Assembly: GCA_030148505.1 (NCBI GenBank)
Contig: JASBTI010000015.1
Coordinates: 54,144 to 118,143, forward strand
Origin: Rhodanobacter sp.
Lineage (GTDB): Bacteria; Pseudomonadota; Gammaproteobacteria; Xanthomonadales; Rhodanobacteraceae
Direction of reading: 5' to 3'
DNA length: 64,000 nt
Below the pieces are notes generated by a model. That model did not search any database and was not told the DNA's origin. It was given only the letters and a program-made list of their open reading frames with translations. Below, piece after piece: positions 7,944-18,226 of the stretch (positions are counted from its first letter, which is position 1; every line of letters starts with the position of its first letter). Made by a program: the position numbers and the translations under genes.

Positions 7944-10685
7944 TCAGTGCGCTTCGTCCCAATTGGCGCCCACTCCCACATCGACCAGCAGTGGGACTGC
8001 CAGTTCCGCGGCGCCGGCCATCCGTTCGGTCACGGCGGCCCGAAGCGGCTCGACCGCGTCAGCCCGCACTTCGAATACCAGTTCGTCGTGGACCTGCATC
8101 AGCATGTGCACATCGTCACGACCGGCGATCCATGACGCCATGGCCAGCATGGCGCGTTTGATGATATCGGCGGCGCTGCCCTGCATCGGCGCGTTGACGG
8201 CGGCACGTTCGGCACCCTGGCGTAGCCCCTGGTTGCGCGAGCCGAGGTTTTCCAGATACAGCCGGCGGCCGAACAGGGTCTCGACATAGCCGTCGCGATG
8301 GGCCTGTTCACGGGTAGCGTCCATGTAGGCACGGACGCCGGGATAGCGTGAAAAATAGCGCCCCATGTAATCGCTGGCCTCGCCCCGGTCGACACCGAGC
8401 TGGCGCGCCAGCCCGAACGCGCTCATGCCGTACATCAGGCCGAAGTTGATCGCCTTGGCCGCGCGACGCTGGTTGCTGCTGACCTCCTTGGGCGCGAGCC
8501 CGAATACCTCCGCTGCCGTGGCGCGATGCACGTCACCCCCTTCACGGAAGGCGCGCAGCAGCCCTTCGTCGCCGGACAGATGGGCCATGATGCGCAATTC
8601 GATCTGGGAATAGTCGGCCGCCAGCACCTTCCACCCGGGCGGTGCGATGAAGGCCTGGCGGATACGGCGGCCTTCCGGGGTGCGCACCGGAATGTTCTGC
8701 AGGTTCGGGTCGGATGAAGAGATCCGTCCGGTTGCCACCGCACCCTGGTGATAGCTGGTATGGACGCGCCCGGTACGCGGATTGACCATGCGGGAGAGCT
8801 TGTCGGTATAGGTCGAGCGCAGTTTGGCCAGGCCGCGGTAGTCGAGGATCAGCCGTGGCAGTTCGTGGCTGTCGGCAATTGCTTCGAGAGCCTCTTCGTT
8901 GGTCGATGGCTGCCCCTTGGGGGTTTTCAGTTTCGCCAGCAGACCGAGCTCATCGAACAGGATCGCCTGCAGCTGCTTCGGTGAGTCCAGATTGAACTCG
9001 CGCCCGGCCAGCGCATACGCCTGCAGCTGCAATTCAAGCATGCGCTTGCCCAACTGCTGGCTCTGGGTACGCAACACGTCGCCATCGATCAATACGCCGC
9101 GGCGCTCCATCGCTGCCAGCACCGGCACCAGCGGAATCTCGATGTCCTCATACACCTTGCGCAGGGCGGGTATGCCCTCGAGCTTTGGCCAAAGCGCCTG
9201 ATGCAGGCGCAGAGTGATGTCGGCGTCCTCGGCGGCATAGCGACATGCGGTCTCCAGGTCCACCTGTGAGAATCCGATCTGCTTCGCGCCCTTGCCGGCA
9301 ACATCGGCGTACTTGATGGTTTCATAGCCGAGGTATTTTCTAGCCAGCGAATCCATGTCGTGTCGCGTGGCCGTTGCGTTCCAGACGTAGGATTCCAGCA
9401 TCGAATCGTGGCGCAGCCCCGGCACTGCAATGCCGTAGTGCGACAGGATATTGATGTCGTACTTCGCGTGTTGACCCAGTTTTGCCAGGTTGGCGTTTTC
9501 GAAGATCGGCTTCAGGGCGGCCAGCACGGCATCGCGGTCCAGCTGACCGGGCACGCCGGGGTAGTCGTGGCCCAGCGGGATGTAACAGGCCTTGCCGGCA
9601 TCCACGGCGAAACTGATGCCGACGATTTCGGCGCGCATGGCGTCGATGCTGGTGGTCTCGGTATCGAAGGCGATCAAGTCGGCATGGCGCAGCTGCTCTA
9701 GCCACGTTTCCAAGGCTGGCTGCGTGGTGACCAACTCGTACTCGCCCAGGTTCTGCGGCAGCACGCCCTGGGTGCGAATGTCTTGCGGGGCAGTTTCTGC
9801 GGTGGTGGGTTGGGGCACAAGGGGCGCTGCTGCGGCCTCCGTGCCATCCTCAAGTTCCTTCAATGCCGCCTTGAATTCGTAGCGGCTGTACAGCATGCGT
9901 AGCTTTTCGGTATCGGTCGCGCGGCGAGCCAGGTCGGCCGGGCCTACGTCCAGTGCCACGTCGGTCTTTATGGTCACCAGCCGGCGCGATAGCGGCAACT
10001 GCGCCAAGCTTGCACGCAGGCTCTCGCCGATCTTGCCGCCGATCTTGTCGGCGTTGGCGATCAGCTGGTCTAGCGTCGGGAATTCGGCCAGCCACTTGGC
10101 GGCCGTCTTGGGACCGCATTTGGGCACGCCCGGCACATTGTCGACGCTGTCGCCGGTGAGCGCGAGGAAGTCGATGATCTGTTCAGGGCGCACGCCAAAC
10201 TTCTGTTGCACGGCCGCGCTGTCCATCACCGTGTTGCTCATGGTGTTGACCAGGGTCACCTGAGGCGAAACCAGCTGCGCCATGTCCTTGTCGCCGGTGG
10301 AGATCAGGACATCGATACCCAGCGCCTGAGCCTGTATCGCCAGGGTACCAATCACGTCGTCGGCCTCGACGCCGGGTACGCGCAGGATCGGGAAGCCGAG
10401 CGCGCCGACGATAGCCAGCATCGGCTCGACCTGGCTGCGCAGGTCATCCGGCATCGATGGGCGATTGGCCTTGTACTGATCGTACAGCATGTCGCGAAAG
10501 GTCGGCCCAGGGGCATCGCTGACAAAGGCGAGGTAGTCCGGTTGGGCCTTGAGTGTGGCACGCAGCATATTGACCACGCCGAACAGCGCGCCGGTTGGCT
10601 CGCCCTGGGCGTTGCTCAGCGGCGGTAGCGCGTGGAACGCGCGATAAAGATAGGACGAACCGTCGATCAGGATAAGTTTGGGCAT
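7944..10685 (-). CDS. polA: DNA polymerase I
   Basis: This is the family A polymerase for Okazaki-fragment processing and repair gap filling. The 5'-3' exonuclease domain is at about 1-290 (begins MPKLILIDGSSYLYRAFHAL). The 3'-5' exonuclease is at about 315-510 with the intact metal motif FDTETTS, so proofreading is expected to be active. The polymerase domain has motif A DYSQIELRI, motif B RRAAKAINFGLMYG and motif C QVHDELVF. From the ATG at 10685 it has 913 residues (E. coli 928). In-frame GTG (10712) and ATG (10700) codons lie upstream, but the family alignment starts at MPKL. It diverges from the DUF2782 gene across 80 bases. Confidence 0.96.
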   Translation of the reverse strand: MPKLILIDGSSYLYRAFHALPPLSNAQGEPTGALFGVVNMLRATLKAQPDYLAFVSDAPGPTFRDMLYDQYKANRPSMPDDLRSQVEPMLAIVGALGFPILRVPGVEADDVIGTLAIQAQALGIDVLISTGDKDMAQLVSPQVTLVNTMSNTVMDSAAVQQKFGVRPEQIIDFLALTGDSVDNVPGVPKCGPKTAAKWLAEFPTLDQLIANADKIGGKIGESLRASLAQLPLSRRLVTIKTDVALDVGPADLARRATDTEKLRMLYSRYEFKAALKELEDGTEAAAAPLVPQPTTAETAPQDIRTQGVLPQNLGEYELVTTQPALETWLEQLRHADLIAFDTETTSIDAMRAEIVGISFAVDAGKACYIPLGHDYPGVPGQLDRDAVLAALKPIFENANLAKLGQHAKYDINILSHYGIAVPGLRHDSMLESYVWNATATRHDMDSLARKYLGYETIKYADVAGKGAKQIGFSQVDLETACRYAAEDADITLRLHQALWPKLEGIPALRKVYEDIEIPLVPVLAAMERRGVLIDGDVLRTQSQQLGKRMLELQLQAYALAGREFNLDSPKQLQAILFDELGLLAKLKTPKGQPSTNEEALEAIADSHELPRLILDYRGLAKLRSTYTDKLSRMVNPRTGRVHTSYHQGAVATGRISSSDPNLQNIPVRTPEGRRIRQAFIAPPGWKVLAADYSQIELRIMAHLSGDEGLLRAFREGGDVHRATAAEVFGLAPKEVSSNQRRAAKAINFGLMYGMSAFGLARQLGVDRGEASDYMGRYFSRYPGVRAYMDATREQAHRDGYVETLFGRRLYLENLGSRNQGLRQGAERAAVNAPMQGSAADIIKRAMLAMASWIAGRDDVHMLMQVHDELVFEVRADAVEPLRAAVTERMAGAAELAVPLLVDVGVGANWDEAH

Positions 10686-10765
10686 ACCGTATTCTCGCAT
10701 GCTGTGTTTCACGGAAGGGCTGCGGATGGACTGCTATGCTTTGACACCCGACCGAGGTTGCCGCC

Positions 10766-11242
10766 ATGAGAAATATCGCCCTGCTGGCCGCCGCCAGTGT
10801 CCTGCTTGCTTCTGGTGCTTTCGCGCAGGCGGTCAAGCCCAGCGGCGATGTGCCGCCACCGCCGGGCATCAACGATCCCGGGGTCAAGGCCACGTCAGCG
10901 CCGGCGACGCGGTCGTCACGTCGACAGCCGGTGCTGCCCTCGATGCGTGAGACCGGTGGTTCAGCTCCGGGCCGGCAGATGTCATTGCCTGAGGTCAGCG
11001 AGCACAAGGAGGGCGAGAACGAGGTCCAGGAGTACCGCCGCAACGGCCTCCTGTACATGATCGTGGTGACGCCGAAAAACGGTATCACGCAAACCTACCT
11101 GGTCAGTCCGGACGGTACCCGGCACATGCAGCCGGGCCAGCCGCCGGTGCAGCCGGTGATGTATGACGTACTGAAGTGGGGCAAGCACAAGCCGGTGAGC
11201 AAGGATGCCGGTGACAAATCACAGGGTGACGACGGTCACTGA
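10766..11242 (+). CDS. DUF2782 family exported protein
   Basis: This 158-residue protein has a signal peptide (MRNIALLAAASVLLASGAFA, cleavage near AFA-Q). A Pro-rich linker (about 25-75) leads into the DUF2782 domain (about 75-140), with the core EVQEYRRNGLLYMIVVTPKNG followed by YLVSPDGTRHMQ. The C-terminal tail is Lys/Asp-rich. Function is unknown. DUF2782 genes are commonly found next to polA in gammaproteobacteria, as here. It is divergent from polA. The 245 bases after it contain nothing I can identify. Confidence 0.85.
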   Translation: MRNIALLAAASVLLASGAFAQAVKPSGDVPPPPGINDPGVKATSAPATRSSRRQPVLPSMRETGGSAPGRQMSLPEVSEHKEGENEVQEYRRNGLLYMIVVTPKNGITQTYLVSPDGTRHMQPGQPPVQPVMYDVLKWGKHKPVSKDAGDKSQGDDGH

Positions 11243-11487
11243 CGGCGGGTCCTGCAGCGCGCCAGCGTCGGAGCACTCCCGCAACCGGCGCGTCGCAGAT
11301 CGGCGGTCTCGTGGTCCATCGCGGCGTTGGCGATATCGCCCCGTTCATTTGAACGTGGCGAACCCCGGGGCCGCGCTACCAATCCCGACCGCTGGGCAAA
11401 GCAAGCGTTGTGGTCAGGTGCCGCGTCAAGGCGTCAGGGACCTGTCGCTCCGCCCCGGCGTGCAGCAGTGACCGTCGCGGCGGATTT

Positions 11488-13098
11488 TCAATGGCGGAAG
11501 TGGCGCATACCGGTGAATACCATGGCCATGTCGTGTTCGTCGGCGGCGGCGATCACTTCGGCATCGCGCATCGACCCACCGGGCTGGATTACCGCCTTGA
11601 TGCCGGCAGCGGCGGCGGCATCGATACCGTCGCGAAAGGGGAAGAAGGCATCAGAGGCCATCACCGAACCGGCAACTTCCAGCTTTTCGTCAGCCGCCTT
11701 GATGCCGGCGATGCGTGCGCTGTAGACCCGACTCATCTGGCCGGCGCCGATACCGATGGTCTGATGGTTACGGGCATACACGATGGCATTGCTCTTGACG
11801 TACTTGGCGACCTTCCAGGCAAAGATCAGATCCTGGATTTCCGCCTCGCTCGGTGCGCGGCGCGTGACGATTTTCAGGTCTTGCACACCGACCATGCCGC
11901 GATCGGCCGTCTGGATCAGCAGACCCGACCCCACCCGTCGTGAATCGTTGCCGGGGTGGGCGCTGGCGAGATTTCCGCCGGTCGGCAGTGGAATCCGCAG
12001 CACCCGCACATTGGCTTTCCTCGCAAAAGCCTGCAGTGCCTCGTCGGCGTAAGCCGGGGCTAGCACAACCTCAACGAACTGGCGCTCGACAATGGCCCGT
12101 GCGGTGGCGACATCCACTTCGCGATTGAACGCGATGATGCCGCCGAAAGCGGAGGTGGGATCGGTCTGGTGGGCGAGGTCATAGGCATGGCCAATGCCGT
12201 CCATGCTGACCGCCGCGCCGCATGGGTTGGCGTGCTTGACGATCACGCAGGCCGGTTTGCCGAAGCTGCGTACGCACTCCCAGGCGGCATCGGCATCAGC
12301 GATGTTGTTGAAGGACAGTGCCTTGCCTTGCAACTGCTGGAAGGTGGCGAGCGTGCCTGGCGCCGGGTACAGATCGCGGTAGAACGCGGCCTGCTGGTGC
12401 GGGTTCTCGCCATAGCGCAAGTCCATCAATTTCACGAAGCGGCTGTTGACCTGGCCAGGGAAGGCCGAACGGCTGGCGACCGCATCGTGGGAGTCGTTGA
12501 GCTCGATGGCAGACAGGTAATCGCTGATCGCGCCGTCATAATCAGCCACCCGGTTGAAGGCGCTGACGGCTAGTTTGAAGCGGGAAGCACGTGAAAGACC
12601 GCCGTGGTTTTCGATCTCGTCCAGTGCTTCGGCATATTGCGCAGGAGAGGTCAGCACGCCGACGTCGTTCCAGTTCTTTGCCGCGGAGCGCAGCATCGCC
12701 GGGCCGCCAATGTCGATGTTTTCGATCGCCTGCTCCAGTGTGCAGTCAGGTTTGGCCACCGTGGTTTCGAACGGATACAGATTGAGCACCAGCAGGTCAA
12801 TCGGGCTGATACCCAGTTCCCCCATCACCGCGTCATCTGTACCCCGGCGGCCGAGCAGACCCCCGTGGACCTTGGGATGAAGCGTTTTCACGCGACCGTC
12901 CATGATCTCCGGAAAGCCGGTGAGGTCGCTGACGTCGGTAACGGCAATACCTGCATCGCGCAGCGCCTTGGCACTACCGCCGGTTGAAAGCAGGGTCACG
13001 CCCGCCGCCGCGAGGCGCTGGCCGAGTTCGATCAGCCCGGTCTTGTCGGAAACGCTGAGCAGGGCGCGACGAATCGGGACAATGGCGGGCTTGGGCAT
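11488..13098 (-). CDS. purH: Bifunctional AICAR formyltransferase / IMP cyclohydrolase
   Basis: The enzyme catalyses the last two steps of de novo IMP synthesis. The N-terminal IMP cyclohydrolase (MGS-like) domain covers about 1-200 with [13 protein letters not shown] and [15 protein letters not shown]. The C-terminal AICAR transformylase domain includes [10 protein letters not shown] and ends near [12 protein letters not shown]. At 536 residues it is full length (E. coli 529). Fis lies 80 bases upstream on the same strand. A TATAAT on the minus strand at 13130-13135 may give purH its own promoter, but no good -35 is visible. Confidence 0.97.
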   Translation of the reverse strand: MPKPAIVPIRRALLSVSDKTGLIELGQRLAAAGVTLLSTGGSAKALRDAGIAVTDVSDLTGFPEIMDGRVKTLHPKVHGGLLGRRGTDDAVMGELGISPIDLLVLNLYPFETTVAKPDCTLEQAIENIDIGGPAMLRSAAKNWNDVGVLTSPAQYAEALDEIENHGGLSRASRFKLAVSAFNRVADYDGAISDYLSAIELNDSHDAVASRSAFPGQVNSRFVKLMDLRYGENPHQQAAFYRDLYPAPGTLATFQQLQGKALSFNNIADADAAWECVRSFGKPACVIVKHANPCGAAVSMDGIGHAYDLAHQTDPTSAFGGIIAFNREVDVATARAIVERQFVEVVLAPAYADEALQAFARKANVRVLRIPLPTGGNLASAHPGNDSRRVGSGLLIQTADRGMVGVQDLKIVTRRAPSEAEIQDLIFAWKVAKYVKSNAIVYARNHQTIGIGAGQMSRVYSARIAGIKAADEKLEVAGSVMASDAFFPFRDGIDAAAAAGIKAVIQPGGSMRDAEVIAAADEHDMAMVFTGMRHFRH

Positions 13099-13178
13099 GA
13101 GGGCTTCCGGACAGTGGGGAAAGCCGCTGATTATAGCCGTCCGATCGACCGGCCGTTTTTGCGTAGGTATCCGGGCAG

Positions 13179-13466
13179 CTAGATCAAGCCGTGCCCGGCC
13201 AGTTTCTTACGCAGTGTGGCGCGATTGATGCCCAAGGCGGTGGCGGCGCGACTCTGATTGCCTTCGTGGAAGGCGAGGACTTCACGCAGCAGCGGTATCT
13301 CGACCTCGCGCAAGACAAGCGCATGCAAGCCTTCGGCACATTCGGTATCGCCGATATCCGCCAGATAGCGCCTTACAGTACGGCTGACACATTCACTCAA
13401 GGCACTCTGTGACGAGGTCTGCTTTGCGGCCTCGGAAACAGGCACTCTTGCGGCGTTCACGGGCAT
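13179..13466 (-). CDS. fis: DNA-binding protein Fis
   Basis: This 95-residue nucleoid protein has the C-terminal Fis helix-turn-helix ([20 protein letters not shown]) and the upstream dimerisation helices ([16 protein letters not shown]). Fis bends DNA and activates stable-RNA promoters. The ATG follows GAGGGGAC. A TATAAT lies on the minus strand at 13512-13517, about 46 bases before the start, with no recognisable -35, so the promoter is only suggested. It sits between the DUF3426 protein and purH, the usual order in xanthomonads. Confidence 0.93.
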   Translation of the reverse strand: MPVNAARVPVSEAAKQTSSQSALSECVSRTVRRYLADIGDTECAEGLHALVLREVEIPLLREVLAFHEGNQSRAATALGINRATLRKKLAGHGLI

Positions 13467-13611
13467 GTCCCCTCACGTGCGAAGCGGCGGCTGCTTGGGC
13501 CGCTGCATATGATTATAGTTGTATGCGCTTGCGCCGATGCGCGTCGATGTACTGGACTGCAGCGCGTGCGAAAGGTCTGAGTCTACCCGCGTGAGGCGAT
13601 AATTTTAAGTC

Positions 13612-14466
13612 CTATTCGAAACTGAATTCGAAGGCTACCGCGTTGTCGCCGGGGTCCTGGACTTCGAACAACAGTACGGCGCTGGCTCCGGGGGCCATGC
13701 CTCGGCGGCGGATCGCGTTGTCGTCGAGGTACTCACGCGGCAGCAGTCGACGCATGGCAACCCGCTTTCCGCGGGCGTTGGACAAGGTGATGGTGACGAT
13801 CGGATAAGGTTGGGCGAACGCCGCCTCATTGCGAACGCTGGCACTGATCATCAAGGCGCCCGCAACACTGGGGTGCGCCTGCACGTTGCTGGCCAGCAGC
13901 CGCAGCCGATCGGGTGCTGCCACTAGCGGCAAGTGACAGTCCAGCAGCGCGCAGCCACGGCGCAGCCATCCGCCCACGACGGGGTCGCGAATCAACAGCT
14001 CGCGGTTGATCCAGGCCAGCTGCAATCCCAGCAACACCGTCAACAGGGCACAGGTCAGGATCCACGGGCCGCGTCGTGTGCTGTTGACCGGTCGATGCCG
14101 CAGATGATGTGGGTGGCGCGATCGCCTGGCTTTGCGGGCGCTCTTGTCGCGGGCAAAACGTGGGGCGAATTGCAGTTGGGAAAAATCGTCGGGAACCGAG
14201 GGTGCGCTGGTCGTCGCCTCGTCGATGCGTACTGCCGGCGGCTCCGCTCTGGGCCGATAGACCGCCAGATCCAGCGACGGGGGTTGTTCAGCCTGGGCTT
14301 GGAGGGGTAGTTGCCGAAAAGGTTCCGGTGGCAACTGGTCGGCCAGGCTTGCCAGGGCATCGAACTCGACGGCACAACTGCCGCAAGCCACATAGCCTCG
14401 TGCCTGCGCCAGTGTGGTCACATCCAGCGAAAAGACGGTCAGGCATTCAGGGCATTGAGTGTACAT
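13612..14466 (-). CDS. Zinc-ribbon and DUF3426 membrane protein
   Basis: The protein has 284 residues. The N-terminus is an MJ0042-type zinc ribbon (CPEC at residues 5-8, CGSC about 20 residues later). A low-complexity cytoplasmic linker follows, then one transmembrane helix (about 130-155, WILTCALLTVLLGLQLAWI). The C-terminal DUF3426 domain is a beta-rich extracytoplasmic module (SVRNEAAFAQPYPIVTITL). The biological role is not established. The gene follows prmA on the same strand (90-base gap) and precedes fis, an arrangement common in Xanthomonadales. Confidence 0.85.
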   Translation of the reverse strand: MYTQCPECLTVFSLDVTTLAQARGYVACGSCAVEFDALASLADQLPPEPFRQLPLQAQAEQPPSLDLAVYRPRAEPPAVRIDEATTSAPSVPDDFSQLQFAPRFARDKSARKARRSRHPHHLRHRPVNSTRRGPWILTCALLTVLLGLQLAWINRELLIRDPVVGGWLRRGCALLDCHLPLVAAPDRLRLLASNVQAHPSVAGALMISASVRNEAAFAQPYPIVTITLSNARGKRVAMRRLLPREYLDDNAIRRRGMAPGASAVLLFEVQDPGDNAVAFEFSFE

Positions 14467-14556
14467 GCGGGCCGTTTGGGATGGGGTGACACAAGCCTAT
14501 GAGCCGGCGCGCCGGAAACCAAGAGGTTGGTGCCGATCGATCCCCTGGGCGCCGGG

Positions 14557-15468
14557 TCAGCGCCGCCGCCCGCTGATGCGGATCCATTCCTCGCGAGTAT
14601 CGACGCGCAATTCGTCAAACCATTCTACGTAACGCAACAGCAGTTCTTCCTCCTGGCCTTGCAGGATACCGGAGATGGCAAATGGCGCGCCGGGCTTCGC
14701 CGCGGCGGCGAAGGTCGGGGCGAGCTCAGCCAGGGGGCCGGCAAGGATATTCGCGATAAGGACGTCTGCTGCGGCGTTCTTGAAATCTTCTGGCAGGAAA
14801 ACTTCAAGGCGATCGGCAACACCATTGCGGCTGGCATTGTCAGTCGAGGCAAGAATCGCCTGCGGATCGTTGTCGACACCGACCGCACGGGCTGCACCGA
14901 GTTTCAACGCAGCAATGGCCAAGATGCCGGAGCCGCAGCCGTAATCGATCAGCGTCTTGCCGGCAAGCTCGAGTCCATCCAGCCACTCCAGGCACAAGGT
15001 CGTGGTGGGGTGGGTACCGCTGCCGAAGGCGAGCCCCGGGTCGAGACGCACCACCACCAGCTCCTCGTCGCCACGCTCGTTGAGGGAAGGCGGCGTAATG
15101 TTCCAGGGATAGATCCACAAGCGTCTGCCGAACGGCATGGGTTTGAACTGATCCATCCATGCACGCTCCCAGTCGGCATCGGCGATTTCCCGAAACTGCA
15201 ATTGATCGGGTTGCAACCAGGGCAGCAGTTCGACCAAGGTCTCGCTCAGGCCGCGTTGGTCACAGTCGACATCGAACAGGGCGGTGAGCGTAATCGTCGG
15301 CCACAGCGGCAGTTCGCCCACGCCCGGTTCAAAGATCGCCTGCTCATCCGGCGTTTCCGCATTGGCGTCCTGCAAGGTGATCGACATAGCACCCAACTCA
15401 CCCAGCGCCTCTTCGGCGCCAGGCTGTTGCTCGGTGTGTACCGTCAGGGAGAGTTCAAGAAAGGACAT
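14557..15468 (-). CDS. prmA: Ribosomal protein L11 methyltransferase
   Basis: This SAM-dependent enzyme trimethylates ribosomal protein L11. The N-terminal substrate-recognition domain covers about 1-100. The methyltransferase domain has GSGTHPTTTLCLEWL and motif I LIDYGCGSGILAI, with NILAGPLAEL as the catalytic NI-P-type loop. The chosen ATG at 15468 gives MSFLELSLTV, which matches the family start (303 residues, E. coli 293). A TTG five codons earlier is possible. It lies downstream of accC in the same direction. Confidence 0.95.
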   Translation of the reverse strand: MSFLELSLTVHTEQQPGAEEALGELGAMSITLQDANAETPDEQAIFEPGVGELPLWPTITLTALFDVDCDQRGLSETLVELLPWLQPDQLQFREIADADWERAWMDQFKPMPFGRRLWIYPWNITPPSLNERGDEELVVVRLDPGLAFGSGTHPTTTLCLEWLDGLELAGKTLIDYGCGSGILAIAALKLGAARAVGVDNDPQAILASTDNASRNGVADRLEVFLPEDFKNAAADVLIANILAGPLAELAPTFAAAAKPGAPFAISGILQGQEEELLLRYVEWFDELRVDTREEWIRISGRRR

Positions 15469-15564
15469 GAAGGCATTCGTCAACGTTAGAAGCGCACCCT
15501 GTGCGCGATGGCTTTTGTTCGGTCATCGAAAGGGCATCGCGCACGGGTGCACCCCTGCAAGGTG

Positions 15565-16929
15565 TCAGGCGCTACTGGCCTTGTCTTTCTGCTCGGCCAT
15601 CCGCTTTTCCAGATAGTGGATATTCTGGCAGCCTTGCTGGAAGCCGGCGTCGCCCATGATGCGTTGCTGTAGGGGGATGTTGCACTTGATGCCTTCGATG
15701 ACGGTTTCGGCAAGCGCCATTCGCATGCGGGCTATCGCGGTTTCACGATCAGGCCCGTGGACGATCAATTTACCGATCATCGAGTCGTAATTCGGTGGAA
15801 TCCGGTAACCGTCGTACAGATGGGTGTCGACACGCACGCCAGGACCGCCCGGTGCCTCGAAGCGCTTCACCGTACCCGGGCACGGCATGAAGTTGTCGGG
15901 ATCCTCGGCATTGATGCGGCATTCGATCGCGTGCCCGTGGATGGCGACATCCTGCTGGCGGATCGAGAGTTTTTCGCCACCGGCGATCAGCAGTTGTTCG
16001 CGCACCAGATCGATACCGGTAATCAGTTCGGTGACCGGGTGCTCCACCTGGATACGGGTGTTCATCTCGATGAAATAGAAGTGGCCGTTTTCGTACAGGA
16101 ACTCGAAGGTTCCGGCACCGCGATAGCCGATGCGGATACACGCGTCGACACAGACCTTGCCGATCGCGGCGCGTTGTTCCGGTGTTATGCCCGGTGCCGG
16201 CGCCTCCTCGACGACCTTCTGGTGACGACGTTGCATCGAGCAGTCGCGCTCCCCCAGATGAATCGCGTTGCCCTGGCCGTCGGCCAGCACCTGGATTTCC
16301 ACGTGCCGCGGATTTTCCAGGAATTTCTCCATGTACACCTGATCGTTGCCGAACGCAGCCCCCGCTTCGGACTTGGTCATGGTGACCGCATTGCCCAGGT
16401 GCGCCTCGGTGCGGACCACGCGCATGCCGCGGCCGCCGCCCCCGCCCGCCGCCTTGATGATCACTGGGTAGCCAATCTCACGGGCGATGCGCATGTTTTC
16501 GTCGGTATCGTCCCCCAGGGGGCCGCCGGAGCCAGGCACGCACGGTACACCCGCGGCCTTCATCGCGCGGATCGCCTCGACTTTGTCACCCATCAGACGG
16601 ATGACCTCGGCGCTCGGCCCGATGAAGATGAAGCCGGACTGCTCGACCTGCTCGGCGAAGTCGGCGCGCTCAGAGAGGAAGCCATAGCCCGGATGGATTG
16701 CGCCGGCGTCGGTGATCTCCGCGGCGGCAATGATGCGGGGGATATTGAGGTAACTGTCGACCGACGGTCCAGGACCGATGCATACCGTTTCGTCAGCCAG
16801 GCCGACGTGTTTCAGGTTGCGGTCCACGGTGGAATGCACCGCCACGGTCTTGATGCCCAGGCTATGGCAGGCACGCAGGATACGCAGGGCGATTTCGCCG
16901 CGATTGGCGATGACGACTTTTTCTAGCAT
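15565..16929 (-). CDS. accC: Acetyl-CoA carboxylase, biotin carboxylase subunit
   Basis: The enzyme carboxylates biotin on AccB using ATP and bicarbonate, the first step of fatty-acid synthesis. The N-terminal domain begins [20 protein letters not shown]. The ATP-grasp region has the glycine-rich loop [11 protein letters not shown] and the metal/bicarbonate motif [14 protein letters not shown]. The C-terminal biotin carboxylase domain runs to about 445. At 454 residues it is close to E. coli (449). accB lies 121 bases upstream on the same strand. Confidence 0.97.
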   Translation of the reverse strand: MLEKVVIANRGEIALRILRACHSLGIKTVAVHSTVDRNLKHVGLADETVCIGPGPSVDSYLNIPRIIAAAEITDAGAIHPGYGFLSERADFAEQVEQSGFIFIGPSAEVIRLMGDKVEAIRAMKAAGVPCVPGSGGPLGDDTDENMRIAREIGYPVIIKAAGGGGGRGMRVVRTEAHLGNAVTMTKSEAGAAFGNDQVYMEKFLENPRHVEIQVLADGQGNAIHLGERDCSMQRRHQKVVEEAPAPGITPEQRAAIGKVCVDACIRIGYRGAGTFEFLYENGHFYFIEMNTRIQVEHPVTELITGIDLVREQLLIAGGEKLSIRQQDVAIHGHAIECRINAEDPDNFMPCPGTVKRFEAPGGPGVRVDTHLYDGYRIPPNYDSMIGKLIVHGPDRETAIARMRMALAETVIEGIKCNIPLQQRIMGDAGFQQGCQNIHYLEKRMAEQKDKASSA

Positions 16930-16941
16930 GGGAGCTCCAAT

Positions 16942-17045
16942 GAGCGGGGAGTCGGGGGTGGCGAGCGGGTGTCGAGAAGGTCAAAAGCGCAATACTGCAG
17001 CTACTGGCGTCCCGGGTTTTCGCGCGCCATCTCCCTTTCCCGCTC
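16942..17045. repeat. Possible intergenic inverted-repeat element between accB and accC
   Basis: The accB-accC gap is bounded by GAGCGGG (16942-16948) and its complement CCCGCTC (17039-17045), with a G-rich tract GGGAGTCGGGGG next to the left end. It is G-rich on one side and C-rich on the other, like the uvrD element ends, but sequence identity is low. It could be a degenerate relative or a chance structure. Confidence 0.25.
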
Positions 17046-17050
17046 GATCA

Positions 17051-17515
17051 TCAGGCAATCACGAACATCGGTTCTTCGAATTCGACCGGCTGGCCATTCT
17101 CGACCAGGATCGCCTGCACCGTGCCGGCCACATCCGCCTCGATCTGGTTGAACATCTTCATCGCTTCGATGATGCCCAGGGTTTCACCGGCCTTGACCTG
17201 CTGTCCGATCTTGACAAAGGCCGGCGTGCCGGGACTGGCGGATGCATAGAAGGTGCCGACCATCGGCGCCTTCACCACATGACCGGCCGGAAGCGCCTCG
17301 GCGGCTGGCGTGGTCGTGATGTCGCTGGCTGCCGGCGGTGCTGTCACGGGTGCCAGCGTGGCGGGTGCCGTCGCGGTCGCGGTCGCCGGTGCCGGGGCGG
17401 CATTGCGAGGAACCCGCGACAGGCGAACCACCTCCTCGCCCTCCTTGATTTCCAGTTCGGCGAGGTTGGATTCCTCGAGCAGGTCGATCAATTTCTTGAT
17501 TTTGCGCAAATCCAT
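17051..17515 (-). CDS. accB: Acetyl-CoA carboxylase, biotin carboxyl carrier protein
   Basis: The protein carries the biotin that shuttles CO2 between AccC and the carboxyltransferase. It starts [16 protein letters not shown], the family signature. An Ala/Pro/Thr-rich flexible linker (about 45-75) precedes the biotinyl domain, with the attachment motif EAMKMFN. It has 154 residues (E. coli 156). The frame extends 65 codons upstream, but that stretch overlaps the aroQ region and is not AccB-like. aroQ ends 92 bases upstream. Confidence 0.96.
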   Translation of the reverse strand: MDLRKIKKLIDLLEESNLAELEIKEGEEVVRLSRVPRNAAPAPATATATAPATLAPVTAPPAASDITTTPAAEALPAGHVVKAPMVGTFYASASPGTPAFVKIGQQVKAGETLGIIEAMKMFNQIEADVAGTVQAILVENGQPVEFEEPMFVIA

Positions 17516-17607
17516 CGGATCAGCCCTTTGTCGGTCGTGCCACGGATCGTGGCGGGTAGAGAAATGGGAAACAAATTCGGCCACGGTCTGGCCGGGGTAT
17601 CTGCCGG

Positions 17608-18084
17608 CTATGGCGCGGATGCCGTCGAGATTCCGCCGCCAGCAGTCCTGTCCAGTTGCCGGATCGCCGCAGACAACGCCAAGTGGTAGCTGCCGGCGCC
17701 GAAGCCGCAAATCACCCCGACGGCGATGTCCGACAAATAGGAGTGGTGGCGGAACGGTTCACGGGCGTACACATTGCTCAGGTGCACCTCGATGAACGGA
17801 ATCGCCACCCCGGCAAGCGCGTCCCGCAGCGCCAGACTAGTGTGAGTGAACGCGCCGGCGTTGAACAAGATCACCGCCGTGCCGTCGTCGCGGCCCTGCT
17901 GGATACGCCCGATCAGTTCATGCTCGGCGTTGGATTGAAACCATGCCAATTCGTGACCGGCAGCCTGCGCCTGTTCGGCCAGCTGCGCGTTGATATCGGC
18001 GAGGGTTTCGTAGCCATAGATGGATGGCTCGCGTACACCTAGCAGGTTGAGGTTGGGTCCATGCAGGACCAGAATTTTCGCCAC
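17608..18084 (-). CDS. aroQ: 3-dehydroquinate dehydratase, type II
   Basis: The enzyme dehydrates 3-dehydroquinate to 3-dehydroshikimate in the shikimate pathway. Signature features are [14 protein letters not shown] at the N-terminus, the catalytic tyrosine loop near residue 24 (IYGYETL), [17 protein letters not shown], the catalytic His in [14 protein letters not shown], and [11 protein letters not shown]. At 158 residues it is a typical dodecameric type II enzyme. It starts the aroQ-accB-accC run. The 142 bases between it and tlpA carry no clear signal. Confidence 0.97.
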   Translation of the reverse strand: MAKILVLHGPNLNLLGVREPSIYGYETLADINAQLAEQAQAAGHELAWFQSNAEHELIGRIQQGRDDGTAVILFNAGAFTHTSLALRDALAGVAIPFIEVHLSNVYAREPFRHHSYLSDIAVGVICGFGAGSYHLALSAAIRQLDRTAGGGISTASAP

Positions 18085-18226
18085 GAAACCACCCAGTTTG
18101 CGTGCGGACGTCCCGGCACCGGGCGCAGTGTGCTCGCCCGGGCGAATGTTGTCCAGTTAAGCGCAGATCGACGATGTTTGGCGGAGTAACCCGGGATTCC
18201 CGTGCGGCGGCGTATGTCGCTGTGAC

